From: CALREA01 sp041674865
Lineage (GTDB): Bacteria > Patescibacteriota > Gracilibacteria > UBA1369 > UBA12463
NCBI GenBank assembly: GCA_041674865.1
Contig: JBAYUX010000001.1
Location: forward strand, 1-64,000
DNA length: 64,000 nt
Reading direction: 5' to 3'
Part shown: positions 52,393-60,103 of the stretch, piece by piece
Layout of the letters: the number at the start of each line of letters is the position of its first letter
How positions within the stretch are numbered: the first letter of the stretch is position 1
Program-made: the position numbers and the translations under genes
Notes under the pieces: model-generated
Database searches by the model: none
What the model saw: the letters and a program-made list of their open reading frames with translations, nothing else
Told to the model about the DNA's origin: nothing

Positions 52393-53265
52393 ATGGCAAA
52401 GCCCGTTAACTTTTCGGTGGTTTTCAAAAAATCTACAGAAAGTTTGAAGAAAGATTTTGTTCCAATGATCGTTTTGGCGAGTATTTTTGGTGTAGCAATA
52501 GGGCTCCTTGATTATGGAAAGAATAGCATACTCTTTCCAGGAGGTGTGATGGCATACGGTTCACCAGAAATTACGGCAAATATATGGGTATCAGTAGCAG
52601 TTGTTATTGTGGTAAACCTTTTTGCGCTGTTGTCAACAGTGGCCTTCATGAAAATGGGAACAGACATGGCACTTCAAAGAACACCATCTGCTACAGAGGC
52701 CATCGAATACTCAATCAAAAACCTCTTTTCATTTTTGTGGACATCTATCGTTGGAACAATTTACGGACTAGGTTGGGCGGTTATTGGGATTATCATTATT
52801 CCTCTTTATGTCTTCTTGGTAATATTGCTTCCTAGATTTACGGGAACAAATAGCTTCTTAGACCTAAAGGTGGTTAGTTTTACCATGGGACTCATAGGCG
52901 TCGTGACAATTGTATATGGAATATATCGCGGTTTGAAAATCGCATTTATGGCGAATGCTTTTCTTCAGGATGATAAAAGGGGGATAGATGCAGCGAAATC
53001 AAGTATGGCAATGGTCGAAGGACGATGGTGGGATGTTTTCTTAGTGTTTTTGGGTATTGGAATTGTAATGTGGTTAATTAATTTCGGAGTTATGCTGGTA
53101 ACTGGTCTTGCTCTTATGCCACTTCTCGCATTGGCACCAAAAGTTATCGGAACAGTGGTAACTACAATCATATCGAGTGCACTTACGCTTTTCGGAACAG
53201 TGCTCGTGTGTAATCTCTATAATGAATACAAGCACATGGGAATCGCTGGTCAGACTCATGAATAA
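52393..53265 (+). CDS. multi-pass membrane protein, 290 aa
   Basis: Unknown integral membrane protein with about six hydrophobic segments. A short basic N-terminus (MAKPVNFSVVFKKSTESLKKD) precedes the first helix. Long Gly/Ile/Val-rich helices follow in the middle, and the layout resembles the glycerophosphoryl/DUF975-like class of small membrane proteins, but I cannot assign a family. It has a weak extended -10 (TGCTAAACT near 52352) and a strong terminator 46 nt after the stop, so it is a single-gene unit. Confidence 0.8.
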   Translation: MAKPVNFSVVFKKSTESLKKDFVPMIVLASIFGVAIGLLDYGKNSILFPGGVMAYGSPEITANIWVSVAVVIVVNLFALLSTVAFMKMGTDMALQRTPSATEAIEYSIKNLFSFLWTSIVGTIYGLGWAVIGIIIIPLYVFLVILLPRFTGTNSFLDLKVVSFTMGLIGVVTIVYGIYRGLKIAFMANAFLQDDKRGIDAAKSSMAMVEGRWWDVFLVFLGIGIVMWLINFGVMLVTGLALMPLLALAPKVIGTVVTTIISSALTLFGTVLVCNLYNEYKHMGIAGQTHE

Positions 53266-53311
53266 TACGCATACATACGTGCGAAATAGGAATAAAGAAA
53301 GTCACAATAAG

Positions 53312-53340
53312 AAGGCCCCGGACATGTCCGGGGCCTTTTA
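53312..53340. terminator. strong palindromic terminator (bidirectional)
   Basis: Perfect 26-bp palindrome, arms aaggccccggaca and tgtccggggcctt (53312-53337), followed by T. It ends the 52393 transcript and can also stop the convergent hydrolase transcript. Confidence 0.9.
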
Positions 53341-53365
53341 TAGTATATGCGTATTATATGCATTT

Positions 53366-54268
53366 TTATAATGTGAGAATCCGCTTTGGTTCTACGAGAA
53401 TACCTGCCTCGCTTCCTATAACAATATTCGCTTTTGATTTAGGAAAAACGATTTGAGAATCTCGATCAACAGCCAGTTTTTTATCGGGATACTCTGCATA
53501 TACGGTTCCTGCAGGAAGGGTTTCGAAGTTTTGGAATTCTTTTACGTATGAAAATTCTGGCTGCGCAACAATATTTTCATAGGCATAGTTATAATTAAAC
53601 TCGTGAATGGGACTACCGACAGGATCACCTTTGAGAATTCCAAGTGACTGGAGTACATTTCGAATCCGTTTGATAACAAGGAGTGTTTCAGGATTATCGA
53701 TACCACCAGCTTCGACGGTAAGACCTAGAGCACCCATGCTTTGAGCAAAAGTATCTGCATATATTGGCTCGCCGGTTGGAGATCCCCAGCCCGGACCAGT
53801 CATGAGATTGTGAATGCCCAGATGCGGGAGTATTTGTTTTACAAGGGGGTTATCAAGAGAGAGTCCTCCAACAAAAGGGTCGGATGGCTTGATAGTAGAG
53901 TGAACATCAATGAGAGCATCACTGCCCGCTATCACAGCCTTCAGTGCCTGCGCTCGTATTTCTTCAGAAGTTGAACCCTTTGGATTCCCAAAACATCTAT
54001 TGAGATCTTTTTGAATAAATCTGACGTTCTTTTCAATAGCATCAATATTACCAAGAGCAACTTTAAGTGTTCCACCGATAATATTCTTTGCAGCCATTTC
54101 AAAGAGAAGCATTTTGACAACATTGACGCCGACACGTTCATTGCCGTGCACTCCGCCAAGGATGGTAACAGTAGGTCCTGGTTTTATGCCTTTTGCTTGC
54201 CATGCATATGGAATAGCAAGATTTGATTCGGGAAAATGAGGAAGGGGGGAGGTTGATTGAGTGTTCAT
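53366..54268 (-). CDS. AstE/AspA-family zinc hydrolase (M14-like, succinylglutamate desuccinylase/aspartoacylase type)
   Basis: A 300-aa protein. Metal-site residues are GGVHGNERVG (His41, Glu44) and DVHST (His123), with DLNRCF (88-93) as in aspartoacylase and AstE. The C-terminal third forms the beta domain of this family. These enzymes cleave N-acyl-amino acids or related amides; the substrate here is unknown. I start at MNTQSTSPLP (54268). The open frame to 54418 runs through a strong terminator and a separate small gene and is not credible. No clear promoter lies in the 34 nt below that terminator, so expression may depend on read-through. Confidence 0.87.
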   Translation of the reverse strand: MNTQSTSPLPHFPESNLAIPYAWQAKGIKPGPTVTILGGVHGNERVGVNVVKMLLFEMAAKNIIGGTLKVALGNIDAIEKNVRFIQKDLNRCFGNPKGSTSEEIRAQALKAVIAGSDALIDVHSTIKPSDPFVGGLSLDNPLVKQILPHLGIHNLMTGPGWGSPTGEPIYADTFAQSMGALGLTVEAGGIDNPETLLVIKRIRNVLQSLGILKGDPVGSPIHEFNYNYAYENIVAQPEFSYVKEFQNFETLPAGTVYAEYPDKKLAVDRDSQIVFPKSKANIVIGSEAGILVEPKRILTL

Positions 54269-54302
54269 AGTAAGTGGTAGGAAAATAAAAATTAAAATAA
54301 AC

Positions 54303-54333
54303 AAAAAGGCCCGGCAGCAGTTGCTGCCGGGCC
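54303..54333 (-). terminator. strong intrinsic terminator after the microprotein gene
   Basis: A 12-bp stem, ggcccggcagca (54308-54319) with tgctgccgggcc (54322-54333), followed on the minus strand by five T (54307-54303). It lies between the 37-aa gene and the hydrolase start. Confidence 0.88.
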
Positions 54334-54356
54334 CAGAAAAGTTTTTAATAAAAACA

Positions 54357-54470
54357 TTACGAGAGTCGACGATGCGGCTGCTTAAGGCAAATTCGGAAGG
54401 CGCAGCGGCGATGTCCACACGTAGTGCAGATAGATGAAGAAGCCGAGATAACTGAATTAAATATAATCAT
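54357..54470 (-). CDS. 37-aa Cys/Arg-rich microprotein (zinc-knuckle-like)
   Basis: ATG at 54470, TAA at 54359-54357. The N-terminal half is Ser/Ile-rich; the second half is CTTCGHRRCAFRICLKQPHR, with Cys15, Cys18, Cys23 and Cys28 spaced C-x2-C-x4-C-x4-C, plus His20 and His33 and a basic tail. This could bind zinc and nucleic acid. The frame fits exactly between a promoter (54519-54492, leader about 15 nt) and a strong terminator (from 54333), so it forms a complete transcription unit. I do not recognise a family. The alternative is a non-coding RNA or leader of the downstream hydrolase gene. Confidence 0.55.
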   Translation of the reverse strand: MIIFNSVISASSSICTTCGHRRCAFRICLKQPHRRLS

Positions 54471-54491
54471 AGATAAGAAGTGTCTCACTAT

Positions 54492-54519
54492 ATTTTATCT
54501 CAGTCAAATTTTATAACAA
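54492..54519 (-). promoter_or_regulatory. promoter for the 37-aa microprotein
   Basis: Minus strand: TTGTTA (54519-54514), 16-nt spacer, TAAAAT (54497-54492). Confidence 0.5.
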
Positions 54520-54544
54520 AAGAGGGCTCAAATTGAAGCATAAC

Positions 54545-54576
54545 AAAAAAGGCCCCGCGCATGCGCGGGGCCTTTT
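54545..54576. terminator. strong palindromic terminator of the rplJ-rplL operon
   Basis: Perfect 26-bp palindrome, arms aaggccccgcgca and tgcgcggggcctt (54549-54574), with A-run before and T-run after, so active on both strands. Its outer arms match those of the terminator at 53312. Confidence 0.9.
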
Positions 54577-54618
54577 AATATTTGAATCAAGCAAGTTGCT
54601 TAAGTATCAGATGAAGAT

Positions 54619-54999
54619 TTACTTCATTTCAACCTTAGCACCAGCCTCTTCGAGAACCTTCTTCAACTTCTCGCCCTCTGCACGGTCAATTCCTTCCTTG
54701 ACTGGCTTTGGAGCACCGTCAACGAGGTCCTTAGCCTCCTTGAGTCCGAGACCTGTAGCCTCACGAACTGCCTTGATAACGTTGATCTTCTGAGCACCAC
54801 CATCGAGGAGAGTGACTGTAACTGTTGAGCTAGCTTCTTCAGCAGCAGCACCAGCAGCAGGCATAGCGCCCATCATCATTGGAGCAGCAGCTGTTACGCC
54901 GAATTTTTCTTCCATAGCCTTTACAAGGTTTGAAAGATCGAGGACTGACAACTTCTCGACGAGGTCGAGAATCTTCTGAGCTTCTGTACTAAGTTCCAT
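54619..54999 (-). CDS. rplL: 50S ribosomal protein L7/L12
   Basis: A 126-aa stalk protein. The N-terminal dimerisation domain (to about residue 35, ILDLVEKLSVLDLSNLVKAM) binds L10, an Ala/Met-rich hinge follows (about 38-58), and the C-terminal domain (VTVTLLDGG to the end; KINVIKAVREATGLGLKEA) recruits translation factors. All features are normal. It follows rplJ by 54 nt and is ended by a palindromic terminator. Confidence 0.98.
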   Translation of the reverse strand: MELSTEAQKILDLVEKLSVLDLSNLVKAMEEKFGVTAAAPMMMGAMPAAGAAAEEASSTVTVTLLDGGAQKINVIKAVREATGLGLKEAKDLVDGAPKPVKEGIDRAEGEKLKKVLEEAGAKVEMK

Positions 55000-55053
55000 A
55001 GGAATAGTTTGTTAAAAGTGGAAAATAAAAAATATGAGAAAGAACAAATGAGA

Positions 55054-55578
55054 TTACGCTTTTGATTTCGCAACCGCATCCATTGTGCGAACGAACTTCG
55101 AAAGGAGACCATGAAGGTTTCCGTGGAAGCCCTGAATTGGTGACTTCATCATGTATACAAGCTTTGCGAGAAGCTCCTCCTTTCCTGGGAGTGAAGCGTA
55201 CTCGAGAGCCTCTTTACTTGAGAGAATCTTGCCTTCGAAAAGACCTCCGAGAAGCGCGAGCTTTTCGTGAGTTTTCGCAAGACTCTTGAGGAGTCGTGCT
55301 GGAGCAATAGGGTCGTCGAAACCGACAGTCATAGCAACAGATCCTTCCATGACTTCTCGTGGAATCTCTGTGTAGCCATTTTCCTGTGCGGCTTTTCGGA
55401 TCAAAGTCTTTTTAGCGACCTTGTATCCAACCTTATTTGCCCGTAATTCCTGTCGAATAGCATGAACCTGAGCGACGGTAAGACCACGGAAATCAGCAAA
55501 GAAGACAGATTTTCCCTTTTTGAAGAGATCCTGAACTTCTGCAAGCATTTCCTGTTTTTTCGCTTTGGTAGCAGCCAT
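55054..55578 (-). CDS. rplJ: 50S ribosomal protein L10
   Basis: A 174-aa stalk-base protein that binds 23S rRNA and carries L7/L12 dimers on its C-terminal helix. Recognisable features are the N-terminal KKQEMLAEVQDLFKKGKSVFFADFRGLTV, the NKVGYKVAKKTLIRKA region, and the Gly-rich SLAKTHEKLALLGGLFEGK. It is preceded by a structured leader with attenuator features, as expected for autoregulation by L10-L12. Confidence 0.97.
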   Translation of the reverse strand: MAATKAKKQEMLAEVQDLFKKGKSVFFADFRGLTVAQVHAIRQELRANKVGYKVAKKTLIRKAAQENGYTEIPREVMEGSVAMTVGFDDPIAPARLLKSLAKTHEKLALLGGLFEGKILSSKEALEYASLPGKEELLAKLVYMMKSPIQGFHGNLHGLLSKFVRTMDAVAKSKA

Positions 55579-55632
55579 AGGGGTTTGGGGGTTAAAGAAT
55601 AAAAGTTTTTTTCAGCCTGATAGAATATAAAG

Positions 55633-55777
55633 AAAAATCCCTGCGCAGTGCAGAGACCTTATGAACCTCTTTATAGTGAAGCTTTTCAGCTTCGAAAGAG
55701 TGTAACTATGTGCCATCTGTGGAGGACTTCTACCCGTTTTCCCTTGAGAGGGTTGGGCTGCCGCCGGTCTCTGATGC
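55633..55777 (-). ncRNA. L10 leader (ribosomal protein autoregulatory attenuator)
   Basis: The 5' leader of rplJ. On the transcript CAGAGACC (55773-55766) can pair with GGTCTCTG (55658-55651), closing a long multi-branched stem. The 3' strand of that stem overlaps a terminator hairpin, CTCTGC (55655-55650) with GCAGGG (55644-55639) and a following T5. The two structures exclude each other, the expected logic for L10-controlled attenuation. An internal hairpin GAAGCTGAAAAGCTTC is also present. Confidence 0.75.
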
Positions 55778-55783
55778 GCTGAG

Positions 55784-55813
55784 ATACTACAGGCCGAAGT
55801 GGTCCACTGTCAA
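55784..55813 (-). promoter_or_regulatory. promoter of the rplJ-rplL operon
   Basis: Minus strand: consensus TTGACA (55813-55808), 18-nt spacer, TAGTAT (55789-55784). It lies inside the 3' end of the upstream gene, whose TAG stop overlaps the -10. Confidence 0.7.
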
Positions 55814-56449
55814 TTGATTTTTTGGCGGATGGACGGGCAAAAGGGTATCGACATAGAAAGCCTTTTGAAGCTCTGTTTCAGCGCGAGTTACGCACATGTG
55901 CGAAAGCATCCCACCAAGCTCAATATTTCGAACACCGATATCACGAAGGAGCTCCCGAAGCGTCCCCCATGGAGAAGGAAAATGCGGATCTCTTACAAGT
56001 GGAGTTGGGTTACTATCCATGGTTGGAACAATGTATGGAAGAAGCGAGGCATCTCGAAGCTCGCGAATAAGGTTTTGCACCCGATGACCCTCCTCAAAGA
56101 CAAGAAGTGGCATTTCGTCAGGAGTGGCATGTGTCAAAACCGCATCCCGAAAGGCTTTTTCCACAGTATCGATAGACGGATGAACGGTACGTTTGTGCTG
56201 ATAATAGCCAGTCCAACCACTTGAACTTATGCCCTGAAAACCTCGAAGTGTTGGCGAGAAATCCGGATGAGTATGTTCTTGTTCCGCATGAAGAATGAAG
56301 AACGGATGTATATAAGCCCTAATCGTCCCACTGTGTGCAGCAATGCGAGCTATGATATCCGATCGAGCAGCATCAGGAAGCGTAAGAATATTATTCTCAC
56401 AATCTGCATGTGCGTCTCGATATGCCAATTTTTTGGGAGTGTCGTACAT
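55787..56449 (-). CDS. hypothetical protein, 220 aa
   Basis: I do not recognise this protein with confidence. It is soluble and His-rich (about 15 His), with alternating hydrophobic strands (TIRAYIHPFFIL, MPLLVFEEG) and a C-terminal VRNIELGGMLSHMCVTRAE. That segment faintly resembles the active-site region of isochorismatase-like hydrolases (GhxxxxCV), but the other motifs are not evident. Its 3' end contains the promoter for rplJ. Predicted transcription start is within about 2 nt of the ATG, so it may be leaderless. Confidence 0.8.
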   Translation of the reverse strand: MYDTPKKLAYRDAHADCENNILTLPDAARSDIIARIAAHSGTIRAYIHPFFILHAEQEHTHPDFSPTLRGFQGISSSGWTGYYQHKRTVHPSIDTVEKAFRDAVLTHATPDEMPLLVFEEGHRVQNLIRELRDASLLPYIVPTMDSNPTPLVRDPHFPSPWGTLRELLRDIGVRNIELGGMLSHMCVTRAETELQKAFYVDTLLPVHPPKNQLTVDHFGL

Positions 56450-56457
56450 AGTCGCAT

Positions 56458-56486
56458 ATAGTAAAACATTATAACAGTAGAGTCAA
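56458..56486 (-). promoter_or_regulatory. promoter for the 220-aa gene (predicted near-leaderless)
   Basis: Minus strand: TTGACT (56486-56481), 17-nt spacer, TACTAT (56463-56458). The start would be near 56451, with the ATG at 56449. Confidence 0.55.
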
Positions 56487-56540
56487 TACGCAGAGATGCG
56501 TACAGAATGAAGCTAAACAGCTTTGAGCAGCAGAGGATAA

Positions 56541-56569
56541 TTGACAAAAGTATAGAAAAGATTTAAAAT
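56541..56569 (+). promoter_or_regulatory. promoter for the 534-aa gene
   Basis: Consensus TTGACA (56541-56546), 17-nt spacer, TAAAAT (56564-56569). Leader about 15 nt. Confidence 0.7.
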
Positions 56570-56590
56570 AACAATCCTTTTTGTGACTTT

Positions 56591-58195
56591 ATGAATACTT
56601 CGCCACATCTCGACAACAACAGCCATCCGCTTAACCTTGAAAAGATTCAAAAAGTCTTTCCAAGATCTGCTGCCACATTTGTAGCAATTTTTGAGCACGG
56701 CGCAACCGCAACGATGAAAGATTTGGCCGACGATCCGGTAGCTGGACGTGAATGGATGAAAAAATACTACTCACTTCTCAAAAAACTCGAACTTACGCTC
56801 GTTCCAGAACTTATGGAGTTAATGAAAATGAACGACTCTCATGGTGTAACGATGGAATATCGCGCAGAGATTATGAAGTCGATAAGTATTCAATTACGGG
56901 AGTCGCTTCGTTGTGGTCCAAATGATATTGTTGGTGAACATGGTGATGAGATAACACGTTTTATCAAAGGAAGTCTTCATCGATCAATAAAACTAAAGTG
57001 GTTCGCAGAGTGTCTCAAAGATCGGCGATATCGACCAGCTGTTCTTAGTCGATGTGAAAGAGTAAGAAACGCCTTGAGCAAAGCAATATCAGAAGGAGAT
57101 GCTATTACGGCGCAAATGGTTAATGCTATGAATGAGCCAGAGGCATATTTGCTCATGATGCAGGATTATCTTGAAAAATTTGACCTTACGCCCCCGGAAA
57201 ATACTCGATTGGCTATCACGACACTGAGAAGTATGAGTACTGATCTCATGGCAGACGTAGGAGAGCATCAAGCATACGAAGTTGCTGATTCGTATACAGT
57301 CGTAAAAGATCTGACAAAGGAGCCGATGCTAGTTACGATGGGCTCGTGTAGCGTTGCACCGATTTTTGGATGGGAAGGAAGGGCAATAGGATTGGCGTCT
57401 ATGAAGAGTCAGGCATATGAAGAGCTTTTTCGAAGCGGAGAACTAAGCGTAGATGCATTTAAGAGTTTGGATGTGATAAGAAAAAAAACTCATGAAATGC
57501 TTCAGATGAGTGCCGAGGATACCGAAAGGTTAAGTGAAAAATTTGACGAAGATAGGGATCAGGGAAACGACATTGGAACAACAATGCTCGCAAATTCCGC
57601 ATCAATTCCATACATCGTTACATGGGAAGGACGTGTGAAAATTCCGGAAAGTACGGTTGAATTAGGCGAGTTATTTTCTGCACTTTTGGGTGGAAATGAA
57701 AAAGGCGAATATTTGTCTGAAGCATTGAGATTTCAACTTCTTTGGTATCTTCGAGCATTAACATGTCGAAGTGAAATGCAGCCAAAAGATGCATCACCAA
57801 GTAAGATTATCAAAACAGTGCATAAGCCGAAGCAAATTCCATCGACGCTTCGATTGAAGATATTACCAAGAGATCCTCGACCTTCGAGGGAAGCTCAGAG
57901 TCTAGAGGTAAATGATAAGCCACAAGATGATCAGGGCCAGGGCGGTCCGCGAAAGTCACCGATTCCGCACGTACGCAAATTGCCAAAAGGATTTTATGCA
58001 ACGCCAAACGCAATTGCTGAGGCGAGAAAGCGCGACATCAAACTTGCAGAAGAGGTTCAAGAAGACGGCACAATTAAATATATTGAAACCTTTGCAGTGC
58101 CTCGTCAGACACCACAGAATAGCGATGGAAAAGTCACCACGATTCAAGCTAAGTTTCGCGAAACCGCTGTAGAAGCGCTGAATCATCGATCTTAG
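56591..58195 (+). CDS. hypothetical protein, 534 aa
   Basis: Unknown soluble protein without signal or membrane segment. The first 400 residues look mostly helical and Met/Glu-rich. Residues about 400-450 are a Pro/Arg/Lys-rich, probably disordered linker. The C-terminal part holds a short conserved-looking module (KLPKGFYATPNAIAEARKRD, then LAEEVQEDGTIKYIETFAVP). No catalytic motif seen. It has its own consensus promoter and converges on the SPFH gene with a 23-nt gap. Confidence 0.8.
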   Translation: MNTSPHLDNNSHPLNLEKIQKVFPRSAATFVAIFEHGATATMKDLADDPVAGREWMKKYYSLLKKLELTLVPELMELMKMNDSHGVTMEYRAEIMKSISIQLRESLRCGPNDIVGEHGDEITRFIKGSLHRSIKLKWFAECLKDRRYRPAVLSRCERVRNALSKAISEGDAITAQMVNAMNEPEAYLLMMQDYLEKFDLTPPENTRLAITTLRSMSTDLMADVGEHQAYEVADSYTVVKDLTKEPMLVTMGSCSVAPIFGWEGRAIGLASMKSQAYEELFRSGELSVDAFKSLDVIRKKTHEMLQMSAEDTERLSEKFDEDRDQGNDIGTTMLANSASIPYIVTWEGRVKIPESTVELGELFSALLGGNEKGEYLSEALRFQLLWYLRALTCRSEMQPKDASPSKIIKTVHKPKQIPSTLRLKILPRDPRPSREAQSLEVNDKPQDDQGQGGPRKSPIPHVRKLPKGFYATPNAIAEARKRDIKLAEEVQEDGTIKYIETFAVPRQTPQNSDGKVTTIQAKFRETAVEALNHRS

Positions 58196-58218
58196 TTTCT
58201 GTAAGTTTTTGGAAATTA

Positions 58219-59106
58219 CTACTTTCCTCCCTCCAATCCTGCCATCATCTGTTTCATGAGGTCGGCAGTTTTTCCAACGTTCGTATCCATGAGGATGACC
58301 TTGGCATTTGGACCGACACCGATAGACTTCATCGTGTCGAGGTATTGAGTGAGATTCAAGATAGCAAGAATTTCTGTCGAGTCTTTACCGGTAGCGGACT
58401 TCACAACATTGATCGACTCCTTCAAACCTTCAGCGATCGCACGTCGCTCCATAGCGATACCCTCACCCTGAAGTCGTTTTCGTTCACGTTCACCTTCTGC
58501 CTCTTTCACCGCCTGAATCTTGGAAGCCTCACCTTTGTTCTCCGCAGCCTTTCGTAGCTGTTCGGAAGCGACAACCTGACTCATCGCATCAGTGATCGTA
58601 ATAGGGAAGTTCACATTTGTGATCTGGAAGCTCTTAATGAGCATGCCCCACTCATCGAACTGGTTTTCTAAGTCATTCTGAATGTGACTTGCGAGCTCTT
58701 CTTTTTTCTCGAGAATTCCCTCATGAGTTTCTTTGGCGATATAAGTCCTCAAAGAATTTTCAATGATCGCACCAATCGACTGATTTCGATTTTGAACGAC
58801 GTAGGTGTATCGCTTGATACCTTCTTCACTATCAACAACGGAATAGATTAAGTTCGTAGCAACATCAACCATGACCTTGTCCTGTGAGGGATATTTGCCA
58901 TCGATCGCAAAGTTTTGCTGACGGAATGTTGCGGTTGCCGCAATTCGTTCAAGTAAAGGAATCTTGAAATTCAAACCAGCCCGCATAATACGGCTAAACT
59001 TTCCAAGAAATTCAACGACGTACACATTATTTTGTTGAACAACACGAAAACATGAAAACAGAAGAATGACGAGAATCGCACCAATAAGAAAAGTGAATGA
59101 ATCCAT
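58219..59106 (-). CDS. SPFH/band-7 (stomatin/prohibitin-like) membrane protein
   Basis: A 295-aa protein starting MDSFTFLIGAILVILLFSC, one N-terminal membrane hairpin or helix (about residues 3-22). The SPFH domain follows (VVEFLGKFSRIMRAGLNFKIPLLERI spans its start), then a charged coiled coil (about 175-235; EQLRKAAENKGEASKIQ, EGERERKRLQGEG) typical of stomatins and HflK/QmcA-type scaffolds. These proteins form large ring assemblies in membrane microdomains. No NfeD-type partner is adjacent. The longer frame to 59148 would pass the -10 box region and is rejected. Confidence 0.92.
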   Translation of the reverse strand: MDSFTFLIGAILVILLFSCFRVVQQNNVYVVEFLGKFSRIMRAGLNFKIPLLERIAATATFRQQNFAIDGKYPSQDKVMVDVATNLIYSVVDSEEGIKRYTYVVQNRNQSIGAIIENSLRTYIAKETHEGILEKKEELASHIQNDLENQFDEWGMLIKSFQITNVNFPITITDAMSQVVASEQLRKAAENKGEASKIQAVKEAEGERERKRLQGEGIAMERRAIAEGLKESINVVKSATGKDSTEILAILNLTQYLDTMKSIGVGPNAKVILMDTNVGKTADLMKQMMAGLEGGK

Positions 59107-59139
59107 AAAAAGAAGAATAAATGGGTAGTTGACGGGAAA

Positions 59140-59167
59140 ACTATACACCGCTTACTGCTGCTGTAAA
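59140..59167 (-). promoter_or_regulatory. promoter for the SPFH gene
   Basis: Minus strand: TTTACA (59167-59162), 16-nt spacer, TATAGT (59145-59140). Confidence 0.65.
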
Positions 59168-59190
59168 GACCGCATTGGGCGAAGGGAACA

Positions 59191-59217
59191 TTGACAAAAT
59201 AAAAATATCACTATAAA
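59191..59217 (+). promoter_or_regulatory. promoter for the 276-aa gene
   Basis: Consensus TTGACA (59191-59196), 15-nt spacer, TATAAA (59212-59217). The spacer is short, otherwise a good match. Confidence 0.55.
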
Positions 59218-59257
59218 GTGCCGGCTCTTTAAAGCTCAACTAAGCCATAAAACACAT

Positions 59258-60088
59258 ATGACTCCGAAAAATGCATTAGCATTAAGAGAAGATATAGCTA
59301 CTCCAGTCTTGCTTAGCCCCACTGCAAGTAATGAAGCATATGCTCAATGGAGAGATAACGGCATGATTGTTGAACGTATGGCAGTGGGTGGGAAAAGGTC
59401 AAGAATGATCGAGCCGCTCTCGGAAAGAATGGTAGAAGTGATGGATTTTTTGGAAGAGATATATGCAGCCGAAGGTATTCCAGCGAGCGAGGTGATGCTC
59501 ACCGAACTCGTAGATGGGTTCATAATGGAAATTCCAGGAATACAGAGAAAGGTTGTTATACGCGATGAAACATTTGTGGTAATAGGAACGGTAAGTGCGC
59601 GGTCTGGATGGCTGGGCGACGAAGAGTGGAGAGATGTATTAAGCGAAGCAATATTATTTGATATCGGAGATTCAGATATGGTAAGAAATAGCGTAATTCC
59701 CGTGGACATGAATGCTTATCAAAATGCGAAGATACATACAATGTGGAGACAATGTGAGATGAATAAAAGATCTTCAAGAGAGGTGCAGAGCGACGCCGAG
59801 AAAAGTGAGCAAAGAATAAGAGAATTGATTCAAGTCGTGAGAGATACATTTCGAGCAGCGGATATTTGTTATGCAGAGTTGGATGAAGCGAAGGATATGC
59901 GAGTAAATGAGATGTCACTCAATGATATTGGGCTGATGCTTGGGTTGCCGAGTGTTACAGGGAGCGATCTTGAACTCTTGAAGTTTGCAATGTGTGTTTA
60001 TGGGGCCGATAATCTTGTTGTGAAGAGGGTATATGAAAGGCTATTGAAGGATGCAAAGAAAAGCACAGGCTCTTCCAAAAAAGGATAA
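59258..60088 (+). CDS. hypothetical protein, 276 aa
   Basis: Unknown soluble acidic protein, no signal peptide. It begins MTPKNALALREDIATPVLLS, has a central predicted beta region (GIQRKVVIRDETFVVIGTVS), a helical middle (about residues 165-210) and a Lys/Ser tail (KDAKKSTGSSKKG). No motif recognised. It lies 15 nt upstream of miaA, so it is probably the first gene of a 276-aa/miaA/recJ transcript. Confidence 0.78.
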   Translation: MTPKNALALREDIATPVLLSPTASNEAYAQWRDNGMIVERMAVGGKRSRMIEPLSERMVEVMDFLEEIYAAEGIPASEVMLTELVDGFIMEIPGIQRKVVIRDETFVVIGTVSARSGWLGDEEWRDVLSEAILFDIGDSDMVRNSVIPVDMNAYQNAKIHTMWRQCEMNKRSSREVQSDAEKSEQRIRELIQVVRDTFRAADICYAELDEAKDMRVNEMSLNDIGLMLGLPSVTGSDLELLKFAMCVYGADNLVVKRVYERLLKDAKKSTGSSKKG

Positions 60089-60103
60089 TAAGGCTTATAA
60101 CCT

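Noticed and set aside
53366..54418. 350-aa version of the AstE/AspA-like protein with an N-terminal hydrophobic segment
   Set aside because: The extra hydrophobic residues are translation of a terminator T-run and the frame overlaps a separate small gene.
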